A stretch of 64,000 bases of DNA from Pigmentiphaga sp. (lineage in GTDB: Bacteria > Pseudomonadota > Gammaproteobacteria > Burkholderiales > Burkholderiaceae_B), in contig JALOAI010000003.1 of the NCBI GenBank assembly GCA_023228945.1, positions 124,001-188,000 on the forward strand. The letters are read 5' to 3'. Position 1 is the first letter of the stretch; each line of letters starts with the position of its first letter. Made by a program: the position numbers and the translations under genes. The notes beneath the pieces are model-generated. The model saw nothing but the letters and a program-made list of their open reading frames with translations. It was not told where the DNA came from and did no database searches. This document shows positions 55,606 through 63,383 of this stretch, one piece after another.

Positions 55606-56625
55606 ATGCCGCAATTTTCCCGGGTTCTCGTCGTCGCCGCCGTCGGGGCCCTGCTCGCCTTCGGGCCCCTGAAATCCGCGCTGTCCCAGTCGCAGACCCT
55701 GCTCAACGTTTCCTACGATCCCACTCGCGAGCTGTATCGGGAGATCAACCAGCATTTCATCAAGGACTACCAGGACAGGACGGGGGTGGACCTGACGATC
55801 CGCCAATCGCATGGCGGCTCGGGACGCCAGGCGCGCTCGGTGATCGACGGCCTGGATGCCGATGTGGTGACGCTGGCGCTGGCCTACGACATCGATGCGA
55901 TCGCCGACCGTGGTGTGTTGCCGAAGGATTGGCAGGGCCGGCTGGCGAAGAACAGCTCGCCTTATACCTCGACCATCGTATTCCTGGTGCGCAAGGGCAA
56001 CCCCAAGAACCTGGCGGATTGGGATGACCTGATCGAGGAAGGGGTGCAGGTGATCACGCCCAACCCCAAAACATCCGGTGGCGCGCGCTGGAACTATCTG
56101 GCGGCCTGGGCCTACGAGTTGCGGCGCAGCGGTGGCGACGCGCGGAAGGCGGCCGAGTTTGTCGGCAAGCTCTTCAGGAATGTGCCGGTGCTCGATACCG
56201 GCGCCAGGGGCTCGACCACGACTTTCGTCGAGCGGGGCATCGGCGATGTGCTGCTGGCCTGGGAGAACGAGGCTTTCCTGGCGCTCAATGAGCTTGGGCC
56301 GGACAAATTCGATATCGTGGTGCCATCGCTGTCCATCCTGGCCGAGCCGCCGGTAACGGTGGTGGACCGGGTGGTGGATCGCAAGGGCACCCGCCAGGCC
56401 GCCCAGGCTTACCTGGAATATCTTTATACCCCGGAAGCGCAGGACATTATCGGCCGTCATTACTATCGCCCAACGAACGCCGAAGCCGCCGCCAAATATG
56501 CGGAACAATTTCCCGCGCTGGAGCTGATCACGGTGGACGAGGTGTTCGGCGGCTGGCGCAAGGCGCAGCAGGAGCATTTCGCCGACGGTGGCAACTTCGA
56601 TCAGATCTACCAGCCCCAGCGCTGA
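55606..56625 (+). CDS. sbp: Sulfate ABC transporter substrate-binding protein
   Basis: The 339-residue periplasmic protein has a signal peptide and the family blocks LLNVSYDPTRELYREINQHF, SHGGSGRQARSVIDGLDADVVTLALAYDID, NPKTSGGARWNYLAAWAY and HYYRPTNAEAAAKY. It binds sulfate (or thiosulfate) and feeds the CysTWA transporter encoded directly downstream. AAGGAAG precedes ATG 55606. It opens a four-gene operon. Confidence 0.95.
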   Translation: MPQFSRVLVVAAVGALLAFGPLKSALSQSQTLLNVSYDPTRELYREINQHFIKDYQDRTGVDLTIRQSHGGSGRQARSVIDGLDADVVTLALAYDIDAIADRGVLPKDWQGRLAKNSSPYTSTIVFLVRKGNPKNLADWDDLIEEGVQVITPNPKTSGGARWNYLAAWAYELRRSGGDARKAAEFVGKLFRNVPVLDTGARGSTTTFVERGIGDVLLAWENEAFLALNELGPDKFDIVVPSLSILAEPPVTVVDRVVDRKGTRQAAQAYLEYLYTPEAQDIIGRHYYRPTNAEAAAKYAEQFPALELITVDEVFGGWRKAQQEHFADGGNFDQIYQPQR

Positions 56626-56627
56626 TC

Positions 56628-57569
56628 ATGGATTCCGTCGTCGCTTCGTCTGTGAAGGCCGGCCAAACCCAAGTGGCTCGGGCCGGCCGGCGCGGTTGCA
56701 CACCCGGCCCGCAGGCCGGCCGCCCGGTGCGCCGCCGATTGCGCTTCGGCGTTCTGCCCGGCTTCGGTCTGTCGATGGGCTATGCCGTGCTGTATCTCGG
56801 CCTGCTGGTCTTGATCCCGCTGGCGACATTGCCGATCAAGAGCACGGAACTGGGCTGGATCCAGTTCTGGGATGTCGTCACGGCCCCTGGTGTGCTGGCA
56901 TCGTATCGATTGACCTTCGGCGCGTCGGCGCTCGCGGCGCTGGTGAATCTGGTGTTCGGCTTTATCGTGGCCTGGATCCTGGTGCGCTATCGCTTTCCGG
57001 GCAAGAAAGTCGTCGACTCGCTGGTGGACCTGCCTTTTGCGCTGCCGACCGCGGTGGCCGGGATTGCGCTGACGGCCTTGTACGCCGGCAACGGCTGGCT
57101 GGGCGCGCCGCTCGAACGCTGGTTCGGGATCAAGGTCGCGTTTACGCCGCTGGGTATCGTGATCGCCCTGATTTTCATCGGCCTGCCCTTCGTCGTTCGC
57201 ACCGTGCAACCCGTGCTGGAGGATATCGAGCGCGAACTCGAGGAGGCCGCGGCCAGCCTCGGCGCCGGGCGCCTGCAAACGTTTCTGCGGGTGCTGCTGC
57301 CCACGGTGCTGCCGGCGCTGCTGACCGGGTTCGCACTGGCCTTTGCCCGCTCGGTGGGCGAGTACGGGTCGGTGGTGTTTATCGCGGGGAATATGCCGAT
57401 GGTCTCGGAGATTGCGCCGCTGCTCATCATTTCCAAGTTGGAACAATTCGATTATGCCGGTGCCGCGGCCATCGCCACGGTGATGCTCATGTTCTCTTTC
57501 GCCCTGCTGTTCATTATCAATTTGCTGCAGTGGTGGCAATCACGGCGCGGCCTGGGGAGAGCGGTATGA
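56628..57569 (+). CDS. cysT: Sulfate ABC transporter permease CysT (CysU)
   Basis: The 313-residue inner-membrane permease has its family core from FGVLPGFGLSMGYAVLYLGL onward, including PFALPTAVAGIALTALYAGNGWLG and the coupling region LEEAAASLGAGRLQTFLRVLLP. The first 39 residues are extra compared with E. coli CysT (277 residues) and are encoded by palindrome-rich DNA (56657-56719), giving an Arg/Gly/Pro-rich tail. The gene starts 2 nt after sbp, and its stop overlaps the cysW start as ATGA. Confidence 0.95.
   Translation: MDSVVASSVKAGQTQVARAGRRGCTPGPQAGRPVRRRLRFGVLPGFGLSMGYAVLYLGLLVLIPLATLPIKSTELGWIQFWDVVTAPGVLASYRLTFGASALAALVNLVFGFIVAWILVRYRFPGKKVVDSLVDLPFALPTAVAGIALTALYAGNGWLGAPLERWFGIKVAFTPLGIVIALIFIGLPFVVRTVQPVLEDIERELEEAAASLGAGRLQTFLRVLLPTVLPALLTGFALAFARSVGEYGSVVFIAGNMPMVSEIAPLLIISKLEQFDYAGAAAIATVMLMFSFALLFIINLLQWWQSRRGLGRAV
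56657..56719 (+). repeat. Palindromes inside the cysT N-terminal extension
   Basis: GGCCGGCC occurs at 56657-56664 and 56681-56688 with a 16-nt loop. The stem CCGGCC/GGCCGG with loop CGCA lies at 56704-56719. The stretch stays in frame and encodes the non-conserved N-terminal extension. Its last stem resembles hairpin 3 of the element at 60599-60714. Confidence 0.5.
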
Positions 57570-58705
57570 GCGCGCCGGGCCGCTCCAAGCGCGAATCCTC
57601 CCTTGGGGAGGGGGTCGCGCAGCGACTGGAGGGCACTGTCAGCGCGCCGGGCCGCCCCAAGCGCGAATCCTCCCTCGGGGAGGGAGTCGCGCAGCGACTG
57701 GAGGGCATTGTCAGCGCGCCGGGCCGCCCCAAGCGCGAATCCTCCCTCGGGGAGGGAGTCGCGCAGCGACTGGAGGGCATTGTCAGCGCGCCGGGCCGCC
57801 CAGTGGGCGCTGGCAGTCCTCCCTCGCATCTGGATGAGCCGCGCTGGGTGCGCTGGCTGCTGCTCGCGGCGGGCTTGGGTTTCCTGGCGCTGTTCCTGGC
57901 CATGCCGCTGGTGGTCGTGTTTGCCGAAGCCTTGCGTCGCGGCTGGGCGCTGTACCTGGCGGCCATCGTCGAGCCCGACGCGTTGGCGGCGATCCGCCTG
58001 ACGCTGTGGGTGGCGGCGATCTCGCTGCCGCTCAACCTGGTGTTCGGGGTTGCCACGGCGTGGGCCGTCACCAAGTTCCAGTTCCGTGGCAAACAGTTCT
58101 TCGTTACACTGATCGATCTACCGTTCGCGGTGTCGCCGGTGGTGGCCGGCCTGGTGTTCGTGCTGCTGTTCGGGTCGCAAGGGTGGCTCGGGCCCTGGTT
58201 TGCCGATAGCTCCTTCAAGATCGTCTATGCCGTGCCCGGCGTGGTATTGGCCACTTTGTTCGTCACCGTGCCGTTCATCGCCCGGGAGCTCATCCCGCTG
58301 ATGCAGGCCCAGGGCAGCGACGAAGAACTGGCGGCGCTCACGCTGGCGGCATCGGGCTGGCAGATTTTCTGGCGCGTCACGCTGCCCAACATCAAGTGGG
58401 GCCTGTTGTATGGTGCCATTCTCAGCAACGCGCGCGCCATGGGCGAGTTCGGTGCGGTGTCGGTGGTGTCGGGCCATGTTCGCGGCCTGACCAACACCAT
58501 GACGCTGCACGTGGAGATCCTGTACAACGAATACATGTTCTCCGCCGCCTTCGCCGTGGCATCGCTGCTGGCTTTGCTGGCCTTGCTCACCCTTGTGGTC
58601 AAGAGCGGGGTCGAATGGTGGAGCCATCGCCAGTCGGCGCAGCCGGAAGAGCCGGTGGCGGTGGCCCTGGATCCTTCCCTCGCGGGGGCGGGAGGCCGGG
58701 CATGA
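57566..58705 (+). CDS. cysW: Sulfate ABC transporter permease CysW with repeat-encoded N-terminal extension
   Basis: The 379-residue permease has its family core from about residue 90 (WVRWLLLAAGLGFLALFLAM), with TLIDLPFAVSPVVAGLVFVLLFGSQGW and the coupling region LTLAASGWQIFWRVTLPNIKWG. E. coli CysW has 291 residues. The extra 88 or so are encoded by three tandem copies of a 72-bp palindromic unit plus a partial fourth, reading SAPGRPKRESSLGEGVAQRL in each copy. The start at 57566 overlaps the cysT stop. A later start inside the repeats would need a non-ATG codon, so the extension is probably translated. Confidence 0.92.
   Translation: MSAPGRSKRESSLGEGVAQRLEGTVSAPGRPKRESSLGEGVAQRLEGIVSAPGRPKRESSLGEGVAQRLEGIVSAPGRPVGAGSPPSHLDEPRWVRWLLLAAGLGFLALFLAMPLVVVFAEALRRGWALYLAAIVEPDALAAIRLTLWVAAISLPLNLVFGVATAWAVTKFQFRGKQFFVTLIDLPFAVSPVVAGLVFVLLFGSQGWLGPWFADSSFKIVYAVPGVVLATLFVTVPFIARELIPLMQAQGSDEELAALTLAASGWQIFWRVTLPNIKWGLLYGAILSNARAMGEFGAVSVVSGHVRGLTNTMTLHVEILYNEYMFSAAFAVASLLALLALLTLVVKSGVEWWSHRQSAQPEEPVAVALDPSLAGAGGRA
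57569..57801 (+). repeat. Three 72-bp tandem palindromic units plus a partial fourth, in frame in cysW
   Basis: Units start at 57569, 57641 and 57713, with a 17-bp partial unit at 57785. Each holds a stem CTCCC-TCGGG-GAGGG and a stem GTCGC-GCA-GCGAC. Units 2 and 3 are identical; unit 1 differs at a few bases. The unit begins with AAGCGCGA after a GC-rich start, recalling the start of the three-hairpin element, but the rest differs. At 72 bp it preserves frame. Confidence 0.9.
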
Positions 58706-58764
58706 TCGATGGATACACTCTGAACGAAAACCGGCCGTACGCGGCCGATGAGGAAATGCGATGA
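58702..58764 (+). CDS. 20-residue coupled micro-ORF between cysW and cysA
   Basis: The frame encodes MIDGYTLNENRPYAADEEMR. Its ATG overlaps the cysW stop and its TGA overlaps the cysA start, both as ATGA. Precise coupling on both sides suggests that it is translated to carry ribosomes from cysW to cysA. The peptide is acidic and soluble and matches no family I know. Coupling is seen; function is inferred. Confidence 0.5.
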   Translation: MIDGYTLNENRPYAADEEMR

Positions 58765-59822
58765 GCATTGAAGTCAAGAACCTGTCCAAGCAGTTCGGCA
58801 GCTTTCAGGCGCTGAAGGATGTGTCGCTGCACATCGAGACGGGCGAGCTGGTGGCCCTGCTCGGTCCTTCGGGCTGCGGCAAGACCACCTTGCTGCGCAT
58901 CATCGCGGGGCTGGAAACCGCCGACAGCGGCAGCGTCTGGTTCGCCGGCGAAGACGCCACCGAGGTCCACGTGCGCGAACGGCAGGTCGGGTTCGTGTTC
59001 CAGCATTACGCGCTATTCCGCCACATGACGGTGTTCGAGAACGTGGCGTTCGGGCTGCGCGTCAAGCCGCGCTCGCAGCGTCCGCCGGAAGGCGTGATCC
59101 GCAACAAGGTGCACGAACTGCTCAACCTGGTGCAGCTGGATTGGCTGGCCGATCGCTACCCGTCGCAGCTTTCGGGTGGCCAGCGGCAGCGCATCGCGCT
59201 GGCGCGGGCGCTCGCCGTGGAACCCCGTGTCCTGCTGCTCGACGAACCTTTCGGCGCCTTGGATGCCAAGGTGCGAAAGGAGTTGCGCCGCTGGCTGCGC
59301 CGTCTGCACGACGAGCTTCACGTTGCCAGCGTGTTCGTCACCCACGATCAGGAGGAGGCGCTGGAGGTCTCCGATCGCGTGGTGTTGATGAATGCCGGCC
59401 GGATCGAGCAGGTGGGCACGCCTCGCGAAGTCTGGGAGCGGCCAGCCACGCCTTTCGTATACGGTTTCCTGGGCGACGTCAATCAATTCCAGGGCAAGAT
59501 CACCCGAGGCCAGTTGCACGCCGATGGCATCGTGTTGCCGGCACCCGAATTCGCCACGGCCGAAGGCGTGGCGGCCACGGCCTACGTGCGGCCGCACGAG
59601 TTCGACGTGGCGCGCTACGAAGCCGGCGGCGAAGGCATCGCGGTGAAGCTCAACCACGCCTACCTGGCGGGGCCCAGCGCCTTCCTGGAGCTGGCCCACC
59701 TTTCCAGTGGCCGTATCATCGAGGCGCAGGTGCCGGAAACCCTCTATCGCGACCTGGCGCTGACCGAAGGCCAGGATCTGCTCATCCGGCCGCGCCGCAC
59801 GCAGGTGTTCGCCACCGCCTGA
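58761..59822 (+). CDS. cysA: Sulfate/thiosulfate import ATPase CysA
   Basis: The 353-residue ABC ATPase has Walker A GPSGCGKTT near residue 38, the signature LSGGQRQRIALARAL near 135, Walker B LLLDEPFGALD and the switch histidine in VFVTHDQEEAL. A C-terminal regulatory domain (PFVYGFLGDVNQFQGKI onward) follows. It powers sulfate uptake through CysT and CysW. The start overlaps the stop of the upstream micro-ORF. Confidence 0.96.
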   Translation: MSIEVKNLSKQFGSFQALKDVSLHIETGELVALLGPSGCGKTTLLRIIAGLETADSGSVWFAGEDATEVHVRERQVGFVFQHYALFRHMTVFENVAFGLRVKPRSQRPPEGVIRNKVHELLNLVQLDWLADRYPSQLSGGQRQRIALARALAVEPRVLLLDEPFGALDAKVRKELRRWLRRLHDELHVASVFVTHDQEEALEVSDRVVLMNAGRIEQVGTPREVWERPATPFVYGFLGDVNQFQGKITRGQLHADGIVLPAPEFATAEGVAATAYVRPHEFDVARYEAGGEGIAVKLNHAYLAGPSAFLELAHLSSGRIIEAQVPETLYRDLALTEGQDLLIRPRRTQVFATA

Positions 59823-59849
59823 GATGAAACGGCGGTGTGGGCCAAAGGC

Positions 59850-60776
59850 TTACGCCGTGGCGTGGGTGGCCAGGAAGCTGGCAAGGGTCGAATTGAACGA
59901 GGCGGCTTGTTCGATGTTCAGGAAATGGCCGCAATCTTCGAAAATCTCCAGCCGGCTATGGGGAATGGCGGCGGCCAGCGCCGTCATCTGCGCCGGCGGG
60001 GCCAGGCGGTCGTCGCGACCGCCAAGCACGAGGGCGGGCACGGTGATGGACGACAGATCGAGGAAGGGCTGCAACTGGGTGCGAACCGTGACGATCCGGC
60101 GATAGTCGTCGATCCTCAGCCGGAGCAGGCTATCACGCAGCCGACCGATCAGCTCCGGCGAGGCCGATGGTCCGTGCAGGGCCGGCAGCAAACTATCGGC
60201 CAGGGCTTGTAGCGGCTGGGCCGCGCGCAGCGGTTCCAGCCGATCCCGGGCGAATTGTTCGCCGGCCGCCACGGGGGCATCCGCGGGCCGGCAGGCGGCC
60301 AAGGTCAATGAGGCAATGCGGTGCGGCGCGTGGGCGTAGACCGCCTGTGCCACCAGCCCGCCCATCGATAGGCCGGCCAGGTGCGCGCGCTCCGCGCCGA
60401 GATGGTCCATGACCGCCAGGACGTCTTCCGCGAAATGCTCGAAGCGAAGATCGCCAGTGATCGGTCCACTGTCGCCGTAGCCGCGCAGATCGAGCGTGAC
60501 GACCTGATGCGCAGGCGCGAAATGATCGAGCTGATCATCCCAATTGCGCCGATTGCCGCCCACGCCGTGGATGAAAACCAGGGGTTGACCACGGGCCCAA
60601 GCGCAAGCCCCGTCCTTCAGGGCGGGGTCAAGCGAGGCAGTCGTTCCCCGGAGCCGAAGGCTCCCCCGAATGGTGGCGGAGAAGCTTCGGCCGCAAGGCC
60701 GGAGTTCTTCACCGGCTCCGTGGGTTTCGTAGGCGATGGGAATGGGGGTGGGAGTGAGGTGATATCCTGGAGGCAT
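59850..60776 (-). CDS. Alpha/beta hydrolase interrupted in frame by a palindromic element
   Basis: The 308-residue hydrolase has the oxyanion segment PLVFIHGVGGNRRNWDDQLD, the nucleophile elbow GLSMGG, an acid in LVLGGRDDRLAP and the catalytic histidine in DCGHFLN, resembling enol-lactonase-type enzymes. Residues 23-63, between AYETHGAG and QPLVFIHG, are not part of the fold. They are encoded by the three-hairpin element at 60599-60714 and its borders. The insertion keeps the frame and lies in the N-terminal strand turn just before the oxyanion hole. Whether the enzyme stays active is open. It is divergent from a LysR gene. Confidence 0.88.
   Translation of the reverse strand: MPPGYHLTPTPIPIAYETHGAGEELRPCGRSFSATIRGSLRLRGTTASLDPALKDGACAWARGQPLVFIHGVGGNRRNWDDQLDHFAPAHQVVTLDLRGYGDSGPITGDLRFEHFAEDVLAVMDHLGAERAHLAGLSMGGLVAQAVYAHAPHRIASLTLAACRPADAPVAAGEQFARDRLEPLRAAQPLQALADSLLPALHGPSASPELIGRLRDSLLRLRIDDYRRIVTVRTQLQPFLDLSSITVPALVLGGRDDRLAPPAQMTALAAAIPHSRLEIFEDCGHFLNIEQAASFNSTLASFLATHATA
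60599..60714 (-). repeat. Three-hairpin palindromic element, copy inside a coding sequence
   Basis: This copy aligns over its whole length with 40405-40520, with the conserved linker CCCCGAATGGTGGCGGAG. Stems are CCCCG..CGGGG, GGAGCC/GGCTCC and CGGCC/GGCCG. It lies in frame in the alpha/beta hydrolase gene. Stem loops differ between copies, while most stem pairs are kept. Confidence 0.85.
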
Positions 60777-60900
60777 GCCTTGCTGCTTGCGATGGAAATA
60801 CGTTGCTAACACTGAATCAGCCATGATTCTGGAAGATGAAAGGCTGCCGCGCTAGGGGTCTCAGGGCTGTCGATGTCATAACCAACGGATATGGGCTGCC

Positions 60901-61974
60901 ATGAATACCCGCCTGTTTCAGTACTTCCTTGCGGTCTACGAATGCCGTTCGCTGGGCAAGGCCAGCCAGCGTCTCGGCATGTCGCAGCCGGCACTCAGCA
61001 AAAGCCTGCGCCACCTCGAACAAAGCCTTGCCGTGCCCTTATTCACCCGGCACACCTGGGGCGTGGCGCCCACGGTGTATGCGCATGCCTTCCTGCCCTA
61101 CGTGCGTGCGATGGGCGTGCAGTTCGCGGCGGCCAGGGAAGAACTCAAGGCCCTGGCGGAAGCGCAGATCGGGGTGGTGCGCGTCGGCAGTAACCTGGGC
61201 GGTTCCGCCTCGCTATTGCCGCGAGCCCTGCTACGGTTGTTTCGCGAACGGCCGGGCATGCAGGTATTCGTGGAGGAGGGGCTTTACCATCCCCTGGTGA
61301 TGGGGGTACGCGACGGCAGCCTGGATCTCGCGGTGACGACGCGCCCCGCCGTCCGCCCGGCGCTGGCGCGCGAACGGCGGCCAGGCGGCGCGCCCATGGA
61401 GCCGAACCCGCCGGCGGCGGACGATCGGGAGGCGGCGGTGCTGGAGTCGGACAGCCTCGCGATGGCGGGCCCCCTGGAGCTGCCCGCGTCACTGGCGGCC
61501 TGCCGCCTGGCGCACGATCCCTTCCATGTGGTGGCGGCGGCCGACCATCCGCTGGCGGGGTTGGCGCCCAACGCCAGCGTGCCGCGTCTGCTGGATTTTC
61601 CCTGGGTGCTGCCGCCGCAACAAGGGGTGTTGCGGCCCCACTTGGTGGCGCTGTTCGAACAATTGGGCTTGCCGGCGCCCGAGGCGGCGGTGCAGGGCGT
61701 ATCGATGCTGTGCGTGGGAGAGCTGCTGCGCAAGGGCGGCTTCGTGACGCTGCTGCCGGAGTCCGTCCTGCGTCACTACCCCGATCTGCTCCCGCTGCCG
61801 GTGCCCGGCCTGCAACTGGCGCGCGACCTGATCGCGGTGTGGAATCAGGATATCGTGCCGACTCCCGCCGCCTCGTATTTTCTGCAATTGCTGCGTAGCG
61901 AGGCGGAGCAGGGCGAAGCCATGGACGAAACGGAAGACCCTGCGGTGCCGCTCGGCAAGGGACGATCCCCGTGA
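60901..61974 (+). CDS. LysR-family transcriptional regulator
   Basis: The 357-residue regulator has a helix-turn-helix start (NTRLFQYFLAVYECRSLGKASQRLGMSQPALSKSLRHLEQ) and a LysR effector domain. It is longer than usual (about 300) because a Pro/Arg/Ala-rich stretch at about residues 148-195 interrupts the effector domain after LAVTTRPA, and a charged tail follows the end. It is divergent from the alpha/beta hydrolase and may regulate it. GGATATGG precedes the ATG. Confidence 0.9.
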   Translation: MNTRLFQYFLAVYECRSLGKASQRLGMSQPALSKSLRHLEQSLAVPLFTRHTWGVAPTVYAHAFLPYVRAMGVQFAAAREELKALAEAQIGVVRVGSNLGGSASLLPRALLRLFRERPGMQVFVEEGLYHPLVMGVRDGSLDLAVTTRPAVRPALARERRPGGAPMEPNPPAADDREAAVLESDSLAMAGPLELPASLAACRLAHDPFHVVAAADHPLAGLAPNASVPRLLDFPWVLPPQQGVLRPHLVALFEQLGLPAPEAAVQGVSMLCVGELLRKGGFVTLLPESVLRHYPDLLPLPVPGLQLARDLIAVWNQDIVPTPAASYFLQLLRSEAEQGEAMDETEDPAVPLGKGRSP

Positions 61975-61989
61975 CAGGCTGACCAAGGG

Positions 61990-62439
61990 TTATAGAAAAA
62001 CCGCAACATCTACCTTGAAGCGGGCGGCGAGCTTCTTGGCGACGCTTTTACTGATTCCCCGACGGTCTGACAGGATGTCGGAAATCCGGCTCTGGGGCGC
62101 GCACTCCGCGAGATCATGTTGTTTCAGGCCGTGCTGTTCCATGAGAAAACGCAGGACTTCGCTGGGTTTGGCCGGGGGAATGAAAACGTGTGTAGCTTCG
62201 TAGGCGGCTACCTGATCGGAAAGATAATCCAGGACTTCCAGCAAAGGATGCGTTTCGTCGTCGCCGATGGCGTCGAGCAGGGAGTCGATCGTTTTCAAAA
62301 CCCGGAGGTGGTCGTCGTCATTGCGCACCACGGTAACACCCACAGCGGCCTTGAAAGGTAGCCAGGCCTGGAGAATGGTTCGGGGTTCGGCAGCTTGAGA
62401 GGTGGTTGCCACCATTTCTAGCGTCTCCTGGTTTTCCAT
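61990..62439 (-). CDS. HigA-like antitoxin (XRE-type)
   Basis: The 149-residue protein ends in a helix-turn-helix (SEVLRFLMEQHGLKQHDLAECAPQSRISDILSDRRGISKSVAKKLAARF), typical of the longer HigA antitoxins. The N-terminal half (HPLLEVLDYLSDQVAAYEATHV) would hold the toxin-binding region. Its start overlaps the toxin gene by 22 nt; an internal ATG at 62415 would avoid the overlap. Confidence 0.85.
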   Translation of the reverse strand: MENQETLEMVATTSQAAEPRTILQAWLPFKAAVGVTVVRNDDDHLRVLKTIDSLLDAIGDDETHPLLEVLDYLSDQVAAYEATHVFIPPAKPSEVLRFLMEQHGLKQHDLAECAPQSRISDILSDRRGISKSVAKKLAARFKVDVAVFL

Positions 62440-62714
62440 TTGCCGTGATCGTACTCCGTGTGCGTGAGTATCTGGCGGACGTATACCTTGCGCCGGTTGT
62501 AATGAATGGAGGCAATCAAGCGGTACTTGTTGCCACCCAGATTGAACACGGTGAGTCCGTCGACTAAGTCTGCACTGGCGAAGGTGTTGCGCAGATTGTG
62601 AAAATCGTGGAAGTCATGCGAGGTCATGAGGCGATACCAGGCTTGCAAAGCCGAAGTGGCAGCGGGATGCTGGGCCCAGAAAGCGACCAGGATCGGCTTG
62701 GCGATCACATGCAT
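62418..62714 (-). CDS. HigB-like mRNA interferase toxin
   Basis: The 98-residue protein has the family features MHVIAKPILVAFWAQHPAA, a central DFHDFHNLRNTFASADLVDG and the end NKYRLIASIHYNRRKVYVRQILTHTEYDHGKW, as in E. coli HigB. It cleaves translated mRNA. ATG 62714 follows a perfect palindrome and a TATAAA box. The upstream frame extension lacks similarity. Confidence 0.9.
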   Translation of the reverse strand: MHVIAKPILVAFWAQHPAATSALQAWYRLMTSHDFHDFHNLRNTFASADLVDGLTVFNLGGNKYRLIASIHYNRRKVYVRQILTHTEYDHGKWKTRRR

Positions 62715-62720
62715 GGCGGC

Positions 62721-62741
62721 TATTTTATACCATTTTGGTAT
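62721..62741 (-). promoter_or_regulatory. higBA-type promoter and operator
   Basis: ATACCATTTTGGTAT at 62727-62741 is a perfect dyad (ATACCA-TTT-TGGTAT) 12 bp upstream of the toxin start. It overlaps a minus-strand TATAAAAT box at 62721-62728. This is the arrangement expected for autorepression. Confidence 0.6.
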
Positions 62742-62864
62742 TGTTGAGTGACCGAGGAAAGTCCCCCTGCGAGGCGGGAGTGTGGCGGACACGTTACCGT
62801 GCCCGCCCTGTTGGCTGGGTTACTGGATACCGGCGGGTACAGCCCACGCGGGAGCTCTTTCGCA

Positions 62865-63383
62865 TCAAGGCTTCGTCTTGCCCAGCCCGAGCATTTTGCG
62901 CAGCAGGGCGACCAGCTGGCCGGCCTCGCGAGCCGAGAGCCGGCCGGCCGTCAGGCGTTGCTGGTAGGCTGGAGTGAGCTCGTTGGCGGTGGCCACCAGG
63001 TGGCGCCCGCTGTCGGTCAGGTACAGACCGAAGGCGCGCCGGTCGCCGGGGGATCTGACGCGGCGCAGCCAGCCCTTGCGTTCGTTGCGCTTGGCCAGAT
63101 CGCTCAGGGTGTTGAGATCGAACCCCAGGGTTTCGGCCAGCTCGGTCTGGCTGGATCCGGGTGCGCGGTTGATGGCGAACAGCAGGGCCAACTGGCGAGA
63201 AGTCACATCCAGCCCAGGGTAGGCGGGCGCGAACTCGGCTTCGGCATAAAAGTGCGCGCGCCGCAGCAAATGGGAAAGCAGCTCCAGGACTTCGAAATCC
63301 ACAGGCTCGCTATCGGCATCGCCGGGCTGCGAGGCGGCCCCGCGCGCGCCTTGGCGAGTGGTCATGGGCAGGGCCTCAAACAT
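62865..63383 (-). CDS. MarR-family transcriptional regulator
   Basis: The 172-residue protein has a winged helix typical of MarR: LDVTSRQLALLFAINRAPGSSQTELAETLGFDLNTLSDLAKRNERKGWLRRVRSPGDRRAFGLYLTDSG. The start at 63383 overlaps the upstream gene's stop by 8 nt (ATGTTTGA), suggesting coupling. An ATG at 63365 is the alternative. It probably controls the aspartate dehydrogenase operon of which it is the last visible gene. Confidence 0.9.
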   Translation of the reverse strand: MFEALPMTTRQGARGAASQPGDADSEPVDFEVLELLSHLLRRAHFYAEAEFAPAYPGLDVTSRQLALLFAINRAPGSSQTELAETLGFDLNTLSDLAKRNERKGWLRRVRSPGDRRAFGLYLTDSGRHLVATANELTPAYQQRLTAGRLSAREAGQLVALLRKMLGLGKTKP

